Part shown: positions 1 through 13,300 of the stretch, piece by piece | Layout of the letters: every line of letters begins with the position of its first letter | Numbering within the stretch: the stretch's first letter is position 1 | DNA from: Chaunax sp. Z400 | Lineage: Eukaryota > Chordata > Actinopteri > Lophiiformes > Chaunacidae | DNA: 64,000 nucleotides | Direction: 5' to 3' | Assembly (NCBI GenBank): GCA_037577475.1 | Contig: CM075192.1 | Span: forward strand, 10,533,408-10,597,407 | Notes under the pieces: model-generated | The model's database searches: none | What the model saw: only the letters and a program-made list of their open reading frames with translations | Told to the model about the DNA's origin: nothing | Position numbers and translations under genes: made by a program

Positions 1-262
1 TTAAACATGTTAATTATTTTCCTTTTCTTGACATACATTTGTCTGCTGTAAGCCATTTATATTTCAGAACACCTTTTAGATATGAAAATGCCATGCTTCC
101 ACAATGGAGTTTTATCCTTTGCTCTACATTCCCCTGGTCTCGTGATCACCTTTATAGGGTAGCAATACAGCCGTGCTGTGCTGTTTCATGATATTGTGCT
201 ATGCTGGCATGTTTCTTTTTTTAATCCACTTTGTTTATATCAATAGGCTAGATAATAGATAC

Positions 263-336
263 ATTCAAATAGTTTTTGTAATACGGTTAGTTTTACAAAA
301 ACTATTTGAATACAAATAGTTTTTGTAATACAGTTC
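263..336. repeat. Perfect 19-bp inverted repeat followed by a third, direct copy
   Basis: Bases 263-281 (ATTCAAATAGTTTTTGTAA) are exactly the reverse complement of 293-311, separated by 11 bases. A third copy of the arm then follows in direct orientation at 314-336, with one mismatch. The unit can form a 19-bp stem. It may be the end of a small palindromic element or a local inverted duplication; no transposase is nearby. Confidence 0.75.
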
Positions 337-503
337 GACAGCACCACAAGTAACATCCTCAAAAAGGATCAAACAGTTAAATCAACACCTCTCTAAAGTA
401 GTTTCAACAAAAAAATGAATATTATAACTTTCATGAAGGTAGGTGTTTTGTAGAAGGCTTATTAGACTGCTTTAGTTTTAGCTTGGTGCATATAATAAAC
501 TGG
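335..503 (+). repeat. Dispersed teleost repeat, family B, copy 1
   Basis: The block shares a long, collinear series of phrases with 7789-7935: a GCACCACAA-like start, then TCAACACCTCTCTA, GTTTCAACAAAA and ATTATAACTT. Its tail (TTAGACTGCTTTAG, then AATAAACTGG) is shared with 54833-54912. I recognise this from memory as an interspersed repeat of percomorph fish genomes. All three copies lie in the plus orientation. Class unknown; no coding capacity. Confidence 0.65.
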
Positions 504-652
504 AAATGGAGACTATTTCATTGTTTTGCAAACATTCTGTTTTCCCCTTCCAAGCTAAAGTATCCCAACGTTTTTCAGATTTGCTCTGGAGTCCATGGTC
601 AAACATTATTATTTTTACCCTTGTTACCCTTGTCCGTACATACAGAACAGAA

Positions 653-912
653 ATTATGTTCTATCCACATGTGCTCCAAAACCTCTGCACAGATTTAAAG
701 AAATTTCACTTGTGCATTGTTGGGCCCCTCAAGATGTCCTAATTGGTTTCTTCAATTTGCTTATTTTTACATTTTAAAGTATATTTGAACTTTTTTGAGC
801 AATTTTCATGTCAGGTTGCTCAAATTCACCTATGACAGGGGGTATGGTCTGGCTATGGAGTTTTTCCAGTGGCAGTGACGTCTGTGTCCTTGGACACACA
901 TTTTCTAGTTGG
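653..912 (+). repeat. Unnamed dispersed repeat, family A, copy 1
   Basis: It shares ordered blocks with three other places in the window (17981-18150, 21351-21560, 26169-26400). The blocks are a TATGGTCTATCCACAT-like phrase, TTTCACAC with a GGGGCCCTAAAGG-like phrase, GGTTTCTTCAGTTTGCTTA, TTTTTACATTTTA, and the ending CTGTGTCCTTGGACACA. The ending is itself a short palindrome. All four copies have the same orientation. I do not recognise the family. Confidence 0.7.
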
Positions 913-3737
913 GTTCTACTTTGCTTATAGTGTGGATGGAAGTTCAAAACAGAAAAAGACCTGCAATATCAAATTTTGCTGATAGAGTATGAATGCATTG
1001 TTTGTTGAGGGGCTGCATGGTTTGAAATTGGGGGACGTGAAATTAATTGAGCTGATAACAGATGTCAAACTATTGAATCAGCATAATTTAACATTTTACA
1101 GTTGAGGGATCATACTCTTACAGTAACAATATGCAATGTCGTGCAAGTCTAACTGACTGACCGTGTAAACCGCAATTAGATTTTAATGGTTTAAGTCAGT
1201 AGGGCAACAGAACACAAAGACTATTTAAAGACGGTGGCTATTAGCTGAAACACATCAGATTAAACTCTGAAGTGCTGCCAGTTGCACACATGGCCTCCAT
1301 TTGTTGCTGAGAGCTCTGTGTCAGGTCTCTTCTGTTGGATCACCACTTTTGAACTGCTGGCAAGGAATAATTTCTCTTTGAAGCATGTAACCTGTCAACA
1401 CTGGTTTGTCTGTCATCACCTTTTATTTTGTTTTCTTATTACTAGATATTTTGACTTGTTAAATGGCATCTAAATGGTTAATTCATTGTGATGATCACTT
1501 TCTAGTGACCTCATTCTTTTTTTAGCTTCCACCCCCATCTGTGTGCTAATCCTACGAGAGGATTGGTTGTCAGTTGTTGTAAGATAGTATTAGCTGCTGC
1601 ATAACTATTTGTCTGAGTGAAAACTAGGACAGTCAACAGTCTGACTACCTTTTTTGACCACAGTCCTTGTTATGTAACATTATACTGTGCTGAAACCCCC
1701 ACTGTTTATGCAGCACCAGATGTGTGCAGACACCAGGTCAGGTGTTTATCTGCAGAAGCTTGACTTAGGCTGGTACAGTCTTTAGCACATTCCCAGACCC
1801 TGCCAAAGTTTTTCTTGTCTTCATGCAGTGCATGCTGTATCATATTTAACTAGTGATACAAGACTGTGCAGACCAGTCAAACACAGAATAAAGACTAACA
1901 TTTTCACTGGAATCCTCCTAACGTCAAAGCTCTCAGCTGTCTGTTTTTATCTGTGCATAGTGTCCTGACACTCATGAAAACATTCGTCTTTATCAATGTT
2001 TACAGAAAGGTAGATAAGCATTTAAGCAATATTAATGAATAAATTAATATTAATATAAAATTAATGAATAAAAATGAATTGCATTAGGATAAAATTATAT
2101 GAAATGGATGTCCAAAATAATAGGCATGATTAAATGTAAGTTTAGTTACATTGCTTGTGTAAAACTTTGTTTACTTGGAGGCAAGTTAAGTGTCAGGTTC
2201 TGCTTGAAAAAGAAATAGTTCAGTCAGTGTGTTTAACTGGGATGGAGAGTAAAAAATGACAGTCATAGAGAAGAGAGAACTGCGATAACTTTTGAATATG
2301 GTGATAATTGCTACTGTTTTCGTAGACCTACACTCAGCTGTAAACACAGAAGGTGACATAAGTAGTTGTGTAAAGTATGAAAACCAAGAGCTGGAAAAAG
2401 AAGCTGAAATCCCGGTTGAGGTTGTTTTTATTTTCCCAGAAATTTCCTGAAGTTGTTTGACTCGGATCCCTTTAATCCATCCAATATGTAGTACTGATAG
2501 AATATACTGGCTGCGAAAGGATACGGCCAAAATGCCAATGCCAGCCTGGACTGGGCTTTGTTCCAGCTACCTGAAACCTGACCCTGAAACAGGTTAAGCA
2601 TTTGAGAAAGTGAATAGATGTATTGAGTTGCATTAAACAGAGAGGCATTACCCACTGACGGCAGAATTCTGGAATGAGAAGTGACTGCTGTGATGCCTGT
2701 TTGCCACTGTTGAATTTAAATGACCTGTTAATTTTTCACTGAAAACCTTCACCTCACCTTGTACTTTATAGCTCCAGTACAGTTAAGGTGTGGAATGGAA
2801 ATAGCAGGTTTAGCTTACTGACCATCTGCTCAATGCCTGACTGTAAAATGTAAAAAATGTTTCTTAAGAAAGCTTTGACATACTGTAAATACATAACTCT
2901 CCTCTCCACATATGTGCCTGTACTTGTTGCAGCTCAGCTGGTGGCTCAGCTTAAGTAATTGATTTATAATTTATGGCAAGTATACCTCCCTTGTTGCCAG
3001 CAGTTTTTCTCTCCCCCTGGATACTAATCCAGCAAACTGAGTATTGCAGCAAAGATGCAACAAATCCATAATTTGTTAGGGTGGAGTTTAAAAAGAATTG
3101 GTTTATTGATTCAGCAGTTATCCAGTTTCAGTTTATCTAGTGAGCAAGTTTTTTCCTCAGGCGTGGAAGGTGAGACCATATCAGCTGATTAATCAATTAT
3201 CTATTTTTCCTTCACCAAACTATCATCACTATATCTGTCCACCAATGTCCATCAACCTTTATGGGTGTGTGAGATTGTAGTCAAACCCTTCTAAGTGACA
3301 GTCCTCAGCGATATCATCTTGTCATCTCTCGACTTTGTCCACATCATCACCTATCCACATTTTTTAATGTTGTTTGGAGCACTGCACCCCCCTTTCTTCT
3401 GCCTAACTTTCCTCATCGCCACTCCTCATCGCCACTCCTCTCATACATGTACCAGCAGTACTGGATCAAGTGCAATAAAGCAGAAGACAGAGCAATTAGA
3501 AATGCAGGCAGCAGCTGTAGCTCAGCTCTGAATGATCCTGCAGACCTGAAGCTCGCATGTCCAAATTCTGTTAAACACAGAGTTTCTGGATGCAGAGTAG
3601 CTGGTGCTGGTTTAATCTCTCTTTTCCACCATTTACCAGTTTAACATACTCATGGTGGAAGTAAATCTAAGATAAGGACAGCCCTGATAGATTATTTCAT
3701 TAAACAAATCATCTTTTATTCAGTCTTCATTTGCTCA

Positions 3738-3750
3738 CCCCCCCCCCCCC
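3738..3750 (+). repeat. Poly(C) tract, 13 bases
   Basis: Thirteen consecutive C bases inside presumed ppp1r37 intron 1, followed by a pyrimidine-rich stretch. Simple sequence; the copy number is prone to assembly error. Confidence 0.9.
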
Positions 3751-6700
3751 TTCTCTTTCTCTAATTAAACTTTCTCTGATTAATTACTTTTTTGTGGAAA
3801 TACTGTTTCATAAACATGGGCCCCTCATCATCTCCACCGCCCACCACTAAACCCCACCTTTCCCTCAGGAAGTGTTTACATACACACTTGGTCCACAGCG
3901 ACTCTGCACAATAACACTTTTCCAAGGACACTGTGTTCATTGGAACGAACACATTGTACTGTGCAAATTTACAAGACTCTCACACACTGGCAGCAGAGGC
4001 ATTTACATGGTTTAACTCCACAGTTCTGTGTCCACATATTTTTGTAGGTAAAGCACAAATGTAAATATGGACTAACGGAGTAGAAATTAATTACAACTTA
4101 TTTTCCCTAACAAAATTATGGAAACTGACATGAATGACTGAAACATTGCTGTAAAATATCAACCTGTTTTTATTTTTTGAATGTGGACGCACTCACTCTC
4201 CACCTCCTTGGTGGAGAGGACTCGACGGGTCGGTGTTGCGCCCGACCCCTAGAGGCCAAGATCCCACTTCAGCCAGTGCAACACAAGAAACAAAGCTGCT
4301 GCACACTCCACCCAATGAACAATATTATTATTCATTGGAATAATAGGATTGTAAGTTAGAAAAAAAACTATAATATTTTGTCTCCTCTTTTTTGTCTTGT
4401 CTTTTTTTGTCAACAATATTGCTTGTTGATTCAGTCACAGTGGGTGTTTTATAACGTTGGTGTCGTCTTGTCTTGCTCATGGTCTTCTTCAACGACATTA
4501 ACTCTAAGGGGTTCACACCAATTCTTCATACTGTCCACTTATGATCGGATCACCTAAGATGTATGTTTATGCCATGTGTAAACAGGGCCAAACAGCTGGG
4601 GTATTAATTTTTAAGGCTGGGGGCAAAATGCATAAATGATGCATGCTGGTATGCACAAAATCATCCATACAGCGTTTCCCACACATAAACTGGCATTTTC
4701 AAAGCAAGAACATGTCATGTAATTTATATGAACAGCCAGTCTTTCATATACCTTTTAGTGCTTCGCATACAGTCTCCTCCATAACGCAGCAGGAGTATGT
4801 AGGTTTGGAGCGACTATTGATGTGACTGGAGTGAAGACTTGAAGGTAATGAAAGACTTCATACAAACATGGGCTTTTAAACACTCTTTTAAACAGCAGTT
4901 TTCTGCTGCAAGTGGTTATTGGTTTCATTGAACAGCAGTAATTAGTGTGAGGACATTTTGTAAAGGCATATGGGTTGGACAGGAGGGAATCTCCCATCCT
5001 CGGCCAAAAAAAAACCCAGTATTCGATTCCTGGTAGCAAAACCACTGGTTTGGTCATGTGCCCAACATGCAGGTTTGAAGATAGAACCGGAATCTCATCC
5101 TTGTTGCTGCACCAGTGATTCCTCTACTCTAAGAGTGGAGCGTGGAACTGGAGGGATTGACAGTAGCCTCCAACATGTTGTGACTCCTGGTGAAGCTCGG
5201 ATGAAACGGCTGTCTTTATTCTATTTAAATGTATTTTTTTTAAACTCACAACATTGCACTTGTGATGCTATTACAGCCAGTGATCATCTCAGCAGGTTGT
5301 CTCTACTTATCAACAACCATTTCAATCTCACATTGAGTAAAATCTTACTCGTGTTCTTCCATTTTTTTCATTTCAGTATGACTTGATACATTTATATGCC
5401 TTATCTGTTTATAGGTCAACAGCTGGTGTTAAATCTGTAACTATTGATGGCCTTTAGAGATTTGATTTAGAGAGGCTCTATGTATATTTTCAATTTGACT
5501 GTTGAACCTACATGGACTTTTGTGTTGCTTATCACTGAAAGTAACAATCAGGATATCCTTATCTAACCAACTCCGGAGAGACTTTATGTGTGTGCATGTA
5601 CACTCAGTAAATACTAGGGCCTGTGGCAAGACTTGACTTCTTTCCATCTGAGTAGATGTCTGGTCTGGGTCTGAAAACAAGTTAAAGATGTATTGTGGCC
5701 ATTCTCTTGGTGTTCATGTGGCACTGACTAGCTCTTTCATTTAGCCGTACACATACGCACATGGCATTACTTCATACTCACCACAGTATCATCCTTTGTA
5801 GTATTTTCATCCATGGTGACTTGTGCATTTCTTTGAGCCTGTGAGCAACACAATTGGTCAGACTTGCCGTGCCAGCAGTTTATTCATTTTGGCCTATGCT
5901 CACATAAATGTATAGACACACAGATTGAACCATCTAAATCTACAGTACATGTTGCTGTTGCTGCTACTGAGGTCAATACTAAAACTATATGTCGCAAGAC
6001 AAAGGTATTATCATTTTCAAATTGAGTTATACCAGTTAGTCCAGTCTGCTCTGTTACCTTGTGCATATAATCGGGCGACAAACACTGAATGACTGTGACC
6101 TGAACTGAAAAGGGGAAATTGTGGAGAAACAGAAGAGTAGAGATGGAGGCGACTGCATGTGAAGTGGACAAATTTTCACTTGGGGCGAAAATGCTGACTG
6201 CAGCGCAAAGTCTGATTTCAGCCATGTAAATTCGGTGTTCAGTGTTTCCCCTAGAATGCTTTGCAGCAGTGGTGCTGTTGTGCAGGTGTCCATGAGGATG
6301 CAACACCAGCCCATATTCATTCGAGTCAGAATAGCTTCAAATTAAATGACCTTAGAATCATTATAGATAGGATTATTCATGTTTGTCTTTTGTGTCTTAA
6401 TGTACACGTTTTGACATGTCTCTGTAGAAACGAATATGAAAAAATGAAATGCCACAACACAGAAAATTACTCACCATTTATTGAACATTCAAAGTTAACA
6501 GTGGCTTCTGCATTGTGATAAACATTTTCCCAAGCTAAAATTCTCTCCCCTTATATCTCATGACCTGTCACTGCACCCACCCACACACACACACCAAGAA
6601 CAATACCTTCTTTTTGCTAACTTGAGCACGAGAGCCCTTCAAGGGGTCACAATTTGTGGTTCTCTCTGTGGAGAAAGCTCTCCAAGGCAGTCACACAAAC

Positions 6701-7391
6701 ACGCCACATTCAGAGAGAACATTTCCAAGAGTGTCCTAGTCCTAGATTTTATCAGGTTGATCATTTGCACAAATTATGTTGGAATACTTTTGGCAGAATT
6801 ACATGATCATCATTAGAAGCTTTGCAAATAATAGCTATCAGGAAATCACCATTTCAATTTGTTGCACTATTCACACAGGCTCCTCGGTGTCACTGCCCAA
6901 TGAAATATAATATGTGTTTGCAAGAGATGTTAGCAAAGCCATTTAAGATTAAAAACATAATCCACATAGTTCAGGGTCATATTACAGCTGTGGTGTATTT
7001 GAGCCTTCAGTGTTGCTGGAGATGAAAAACAAATGTCTAAATTCCATCCCTTCCCAACCGACCTGACATATTTTACAAAATATTACAGGATACCTTTAAA
7101 AGACAGCTGTCATCCACTTAAACTGTCACACATAGTGGATTACTGGCTTTAATGCATGTGTCTGCTGTGCAGCTGCATTATGTAGACATAAATATAAATA
7201 CAAATAAATAAATATTCTCAGCGTATATCAAGTAATATATAAGGATGTCAAGGGATGTAGTCGGTGTGTTTTTTTCTCTCATGTGAGTCTTGTGTGTTTG
7301 TGTGTGTTTAAGTCCAAGAGAGTGACAGATGTGATCAAAAAACAATGCTATAAAAGCAATGCTAACCTTTTTAATTTTCTGTGTTTTGCAG

Positions 7392-10300
7392 CTCACAACG
7401 TGACTGTGGAGGAGGTCCTCTCGACATACAAACAGGCCTGTCAGAAACTCAACTGTAAACCCATACCCAAAGTGCTCAAACAGATACAGGTGATGTTCGG
7501 TTTAATATAGACACAGATAAATATACATACAGTACCAGTCAATAGTTTGGACAGTTACCCATCCACTTGAATGGGAAACTGTGTCCAAATTTTTAACTGG
7601 TAGTGTATATACATATACAATATATAATTAGCACAGACTCACACACAGTGTCGTAATAATGACAACATACTGCCAGTTTATAAGGGACACGTAGCTAAAA
7701 CTAATGCTGTCCAATACAACAGAGATGTAAGTATTTTTTCATTAGGGCTCTACAAGTAATAGAATCACCTGTCCGAAAACACAATGCAATGCAGCAACAC
7801 CACAAATTGCAGCCTCCAAAATAATCATATAGCTGAGTCAACACCTCTCTACAACAGTTTCAACAAAAACTCAACATTATAACTTCTATGAGGAAAGTAA
7901 ATTATTACAGGGATGTTGTATAAGACCGCATTCGTTTTTGTAAGGTGTCCTAAATAATCTGGTAGAGAAAAAAATTTCTATCTAGCATGTCTTTGATGGT
8001 TATTTAAGTCGATTTGCCTGTTCTTGGGAAAGGAAAATATCCATTTCACCCAATGAGAAAATGCTGAATTGCTGAAAACAATGTCAGAGAAAAGGTGATG
8101 AATGAGCGCTTCTGTTTTTACTTGGAATTGTTATTTGCCACCTCTGGTGGAATGTCATAATCCCCTCTGAAATCCTTGGCAGAGTTGAAAGCCATCACAG
8201 CCCCAGCCTGCTGAGTGCATACCTTTTACCCCTTATCACTCCAGTTTGATGTGACCAATTCCTCTGTGCAGTCCTTGTCACTGCAAACACTGTTCTCACG
8301 AAGATGCCTAAAGCTGCTTTTTGATGGTAAACGCTTCAACAAGACAGCATATTATGCCCAAAAGTACATAATGGACATAATTAGAAACATAGTGGCCGAG
8401 TATACTTATGTAGTTTGTCATGACGAAAATGCAGTCCAAGTACACAGTGGGACCATGCATTTTACTTTACATACATGCAAAACATTCATTAGGGATAGAC
8501 ATATTCAACACCTGCCCAGGTGTTGAATGAGGCATGACAAGAACATGAGAATACTGTATACATGTTTTGCAGTTTCAAAACTACTGGGTTGCAAATTTGT
8601 ACATGTATCTCTCAAGGCTATATTACATAACAATGTACATGTGTACATAATTAGACCCGTTGTGGCAACCAGGAGCTGTAAAAGCTGGCTTGGAATAGTT
8701 AGAAAGTTCAGGTTGCTCTACCTAAAAGAAATTTTTTACTAATTGTGAAGGTTCCCGTTTTTGAAAATTAGGACCAAGAATTACATCCTAAACCTTTTCC
8801 TCTGGTGATAAAAAACACCTAAGAAGTCTGTTAATGTGGTTTGAGGGCATGGCATGATGTACCATGGCAGGACTCTGGACAAGTGCTATGATAGTATCCA
8901 ATAGAGACCAGCCTTTTTCCGTTTTCAACAAGGGTTTTTGTTGCTTCCAACAGGCAGATGAGTTTTTCATGTCTTTTCTTAGTTCTGTCTCTTGTTGGTT
9001 AGCCAGCACAGTCATGTGTCTTATAATCCCTCTGCATGAGCAGGTCTTGGGGGAAGCCACAGGGTTGTTTTTTTTATATACATACCAACCTTGTGCCTCT
9101 ATATGTGAAACTGTGCACATGCTTGATCTGTATTAGAATTGTTAACATGCTCAAATGTTTCCTCATATGGGAGTTCTTTCTATGTAAGATGTGAATGGGA
9201 CAGAAAACATGAACTAATGGGCAGAGGAAACAAAAAGATCATTTAGCCTCCCTCTCAGGCAGATATAAACTATTGTCCACTTAATACTTGACTCAATGAT
9301 GCTGGGAAACTGATGCTAAGGAGGTGTATCAAGAGCAGACATACGAGTAAAGAGGCCTTTCAGTAGTGTTTTCAAGGAGCAATCAAAGCCGGTTTCTTGA
9401 TTCTTGTTTCTTTGTGGCTTGAATGAAACAAATGGTGTTTGTCCAGCCTCTAGACTCTAAACAGTGACCATGTGATTATCAGTTTTTAGCACAAACTGGT
9501 GATACTTAAACTGCTGATATTATGATAAAGTAATATGTTTCATGTGAATGTGTCATAATGAATAATGGCCTGTGAAAGGGCCTCTCTTGTGTCTAAGTAT
9601 ATAAATGGCCCAGTCATTACTGGAATTTTTTTGTTGATCTAATATCACTGAAAGTGTGTGGAAATCTTTGGGTGCTTGTCTCTGCTTGCATTAAAACCGA
9701 TTCATCTCAATGAGGCTCATAAGCCGATGGAGGCATTGGCAGTACTATCCATTGTAGCAGGGACACATTAGCACTTCTGTTTGTTCTGTTGCAAAGTCAC
9801 TGCAGCACATTCTCATAAACCCTGAACAGGGCCTCTCCATTGGAGCTTTACACGTTCTTACCTGCAGGTGTGCCTCCATGTGTGAGTGATGATGTTGAAA
9901 TGAAGAAGAGCCGCGGATGCAAACGCATTTGTGATTCGGGAGACTCTGCAAATCTGACCACACGCCCCGTCAGCTGAGAGGAAGAAGTTGGTTTAACATA
10001 TCAGCTACTTGTGGAACTGCACATCTCTGTGCCAAACTGCTGCTGTGATCTATATTTCTTCCTACAGTCTGGGTACATCTCAACTGGGAGTTGAATGACA
10101 TGGGATTTCTGATCACACATGGGTCCTATCTTCTTTTCTCTCTACCTTATTCTACTTTGTCATGATTAATCATGTTTGCAATGCCTGGCCGTGCTCCATC
10201 CCTCGCTACCTTAGTAGTCTTTGAGTCCACAACCATCCCCCTCTCATTTCTGCTTAGTCATCCTTGCAGTAACTAGCCACATAAACAAGCCAGTCAGACC

Positions 10301-13300
10301 AAATGGCTGAACAGTGAAAGGGTGGTATGCAAGAGGAGCTCAGTCGCTGGTTTTCCTTCTTCACTCTAAATGCTTTCTTTATTAAGTCTAACTGCAATGT
10401 ACACGTGGCGGCTTGCCAGGGACCTGAGGTTACGCTTATTTCTCGCCAGCCGTTTGTGTCTGTGTGTTTATAAGGCTCACTATTTAACACCTGGCTGTTG
10501 AATGCACGCTCAACAGTAACTACCACCAGAGTCTTGAGACCTGGACACTTGTTTGCCTTGTGTCACTTTTCTGCTGCTGCGATTCGCTCAGGGACAAGTG
10601 GCTCCATATTATGCAATGTCTCATACGCAGGTAGTGTGCTCACTTGATTGCTCAGAATATACAGAAACTTGCTCATTAGACTGGTTCAGTATCTGGTATA
10701 AGGAAATATACTGTAAATCTATGTAAAATAAAGAATAGAATATTAATGTGCTGCACAGACTCATACTTGGGCCATTTACACACTGACGTGTTAACACTCT
10801 CATTAGAGATGCAATTTAGCTGCCTTTTTTCTCATGCGTCACCGCCTGTCCATTCAATTAAACCCTCAGATGTCATATTTCTTTCCTAACTTGAGGCTAA
10901 CTTTCACTAACTAGAAGCACTCAGATCTTCACCAGGTGAATTTACCCTATGACCCGCCCTACTCTGCCTCTGATTGGCTTGGTATGATGATGACATTTCT
11001 CACGTGGGTCACAATTATTTTGATGCGAGTTAGGAATAGTTAAATTATGTGAGGAAGGTCATCATCAGAGTAGGGCCGGGTCATGACGTCACCATAGTAG
11101 GATTCGGTAAAAAAAAAATTCTAAAAATCCTGAATCCATACCAGCTTCCATATAAATCAGAATGGGAATCAGTGGCTTGATGCAGTCCACCCACAACACA
11201 GACTCTCATACCACCACTTGTGCAGAGGCACAGTGTGTGTCATGCACTATTTTTGTCTCCTGGCAGCTCTGTCAGAGAAGAATTTACACTAATAGAGTCA
11301 TTCTCATTGACAGGTGCCCATGTTAATTGTATTTAAAGATTGTCTTGCTGCTAAATTCCTGCTTACATTCACTTAGTCCAGAGTTTTTTAATCAAACTAT
11401 ATTTCTCTTAGTGTACTGAGTAAATGCAATAGGATTTTTTATATTGTTCTACCTAAAGTGAACAGTTGGTCAGTTTCACAGCTTAATTATCTTTAGAACT
11501 ACAGTGAGTTATAGTGTAGTGTTTCCTACTGTTTGTTTTATGACAAATATGACAAATAACATCTTTTTAGGACCTGTTGAGTCATGTAGGAGGCCATGTA
11601 CTCTCAGTGCAACTAAACCATCATCACTATGTTCAAACATAAAAGATGGGAGTGTGGCACGAGGGCAGAGGTTATGGAGTTCATGCTGAATGGGCTGAGC
11701 AGTCAACTAGAGAGAGGGATTTGGTGGTACATAGTTTTGAGGGCAGCACTCTCTGTTTTTGTGTTTGAGGTTGTATTTGGGTATTTTACTCGGAGCAAGA
11801 TGTTAAATATCTTTCCACCTGTTGATGAGTGATGTTTTGTTGTCAGATCTATATCACAGAATAGATAGCACAGTCCAGCTCAACACAAACAGTCTAGGCA
11901 CATTTGGGGCACATTTCCATAGACCTGGGTTATCCTGTTTTAATGGGGCTGAGCTGCACCAAGCCAAACTGTGAGTCCCCTGAAAAAAACGGTGTCTTGC
12001 ACTAAACTGACAGCTCAACATTTGTGGTTGTGCTGCTGATTTCTTTTAAAAATCGTGTTTCTGCGAATGCAAAAAAATTATATCCTGCTTCTGCTTCAAT
12101 GTCCCCTCCAGGGTAGGGTTTTATTACGATCAGCTATTGGAAAGACAATTTGTCACCAGGTTGGCTTCATTAGCTGTGCCAAAAACAGATATGGGCATGT
12201 TTTGGTTGTGCTATAGCACAAACGGAAACATCCAGCTGCTGGATAACAAGCTGCAAACATCAGACTCAAATGAAGTTGTCTTTGAAATTTGCTCCTATGT
12301 GATGTCAGAGTTTCAACATGTGAAAGCAAAGTTTGTTTCCATGGAGTAATAACAAACTTGACTCTTACTAACAATACTTCTTTTTTCTCTGTAGGAACTG
12401 AAAGACCTGACGCAACGAAATGAATGCCTAGACCTAAAAGGTAAGAACCAAAACAACTCATAGCCAATGCTTTTAATGTCACGTGGAAATCAACAGCTTC
12501 CAATACTTTCATATTGAAAAATGCATTTTACAAAATGCATCTTTATTAACATATTGTATAATGCACCCCTGCAAAAAATTTTAATTATGCAGATGTGTTT
12601 ATCTTTAGGTGAAAAGCTGGATTATAAAGCATGTGAGTCTCTGGAAGAAATTCTGAAGAGGGTCCAGTTTAAGGTGATAGACCTGGAGCAGACCAATCTG
12701 GATGAAGATGTAAGAAGATCTTTTAAAATCTATCTCTGCCTCATTCCCATCCCTCATTTCTGTCGATGCAGCTAGCATTCTTCCAGCCTTCATTCTCACT
12801 TCATGCCTGTCTGTCTTTCTCACCCTCTTCAATGTTGCTTTCTGCCTTCAGTCACCCTCTTATCCTATTTTTCACTCTTAATTCAGTGGTGGGCTGTGAA
12901 GTATTTGTTATGGGTTTCTGATTACTCCAGATGTCCACTTGTGTAAACATCATTAGGGACGTTAGGGCTGTAGACACGCACAGATAGAGACAGTGCTGCA
13001 GTGTGGAGCAGAGGGGACACAGGCCCTGACCACTTCCTGTCAAGCAGAGTTCTAAATATGCCGCACAGCAAATTATCACGTATAGACACAAGTAAAAGGT
13101 CAGCTTTTAGCTAGAATCTCACAGGGTCTCTTTGGGGTAGAAATTGTCACTTCAATTACTGCTCATTATCTTATTCCTTAGCCCTTTTTTAGGCATCACA
13201 TAATGATAAACATAATGTACTTTTGTGAAAAACAGTGTAGGTAAACATAAAGACTAACATTTTTCTTTAACATAACAGCATGTGATGAGGGCCTTTTAAA

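Larger units (their letters stand above)
1..7391 (+). other. ppp1r37: Probable intron 1 or 5' flank of ppp1r37; no coding exon found
   Basis: The first recognisable ppp1r37 exon starts at 7392 in mid-codon, so at least one upstream exon must exist. I looked for a block encoding the N-terminal RVTF docking motif and the following acidic stretch known from mammalian PPP1R37 and found none, and there is no CpG-rich promoter-like patch. The simplest reading is that exon 1 lies left of the window and this is intron. Contents seen: a perfect inverted repeat near 263-311, two dispersed repeats (335-503 and 653-912), a C13 run at 3738-3750, and a short GC hairpin at 4227-4248. The rest is AT-rich sequence in which I see nothing definite. 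All open frames here are short and unlike known proteins. Confidence 0.55.
7490..12394 (+). other. ppp1r37 intron between 7489 and 12395
   Basis: A 4.9-kb intron with no exon-like block. It holds a palindromic miniature element (7526-7609), dispersed repeat family B (7789-7935), a 12-bp-arm hairpin at 8503-8528, and a small terminal-inverted-repeat element at 10949-11084. Elsewhere I see only AT-rich sequence; the longest frames are about 120 codons and unlike known proteins. Confidence 0.85.

Noticed and set aside
5015..5050. SINE-like box B (TTCGATTCCTGG)
   Set aside because: No box A or SINE body was recognised around it, so it was not annotated.
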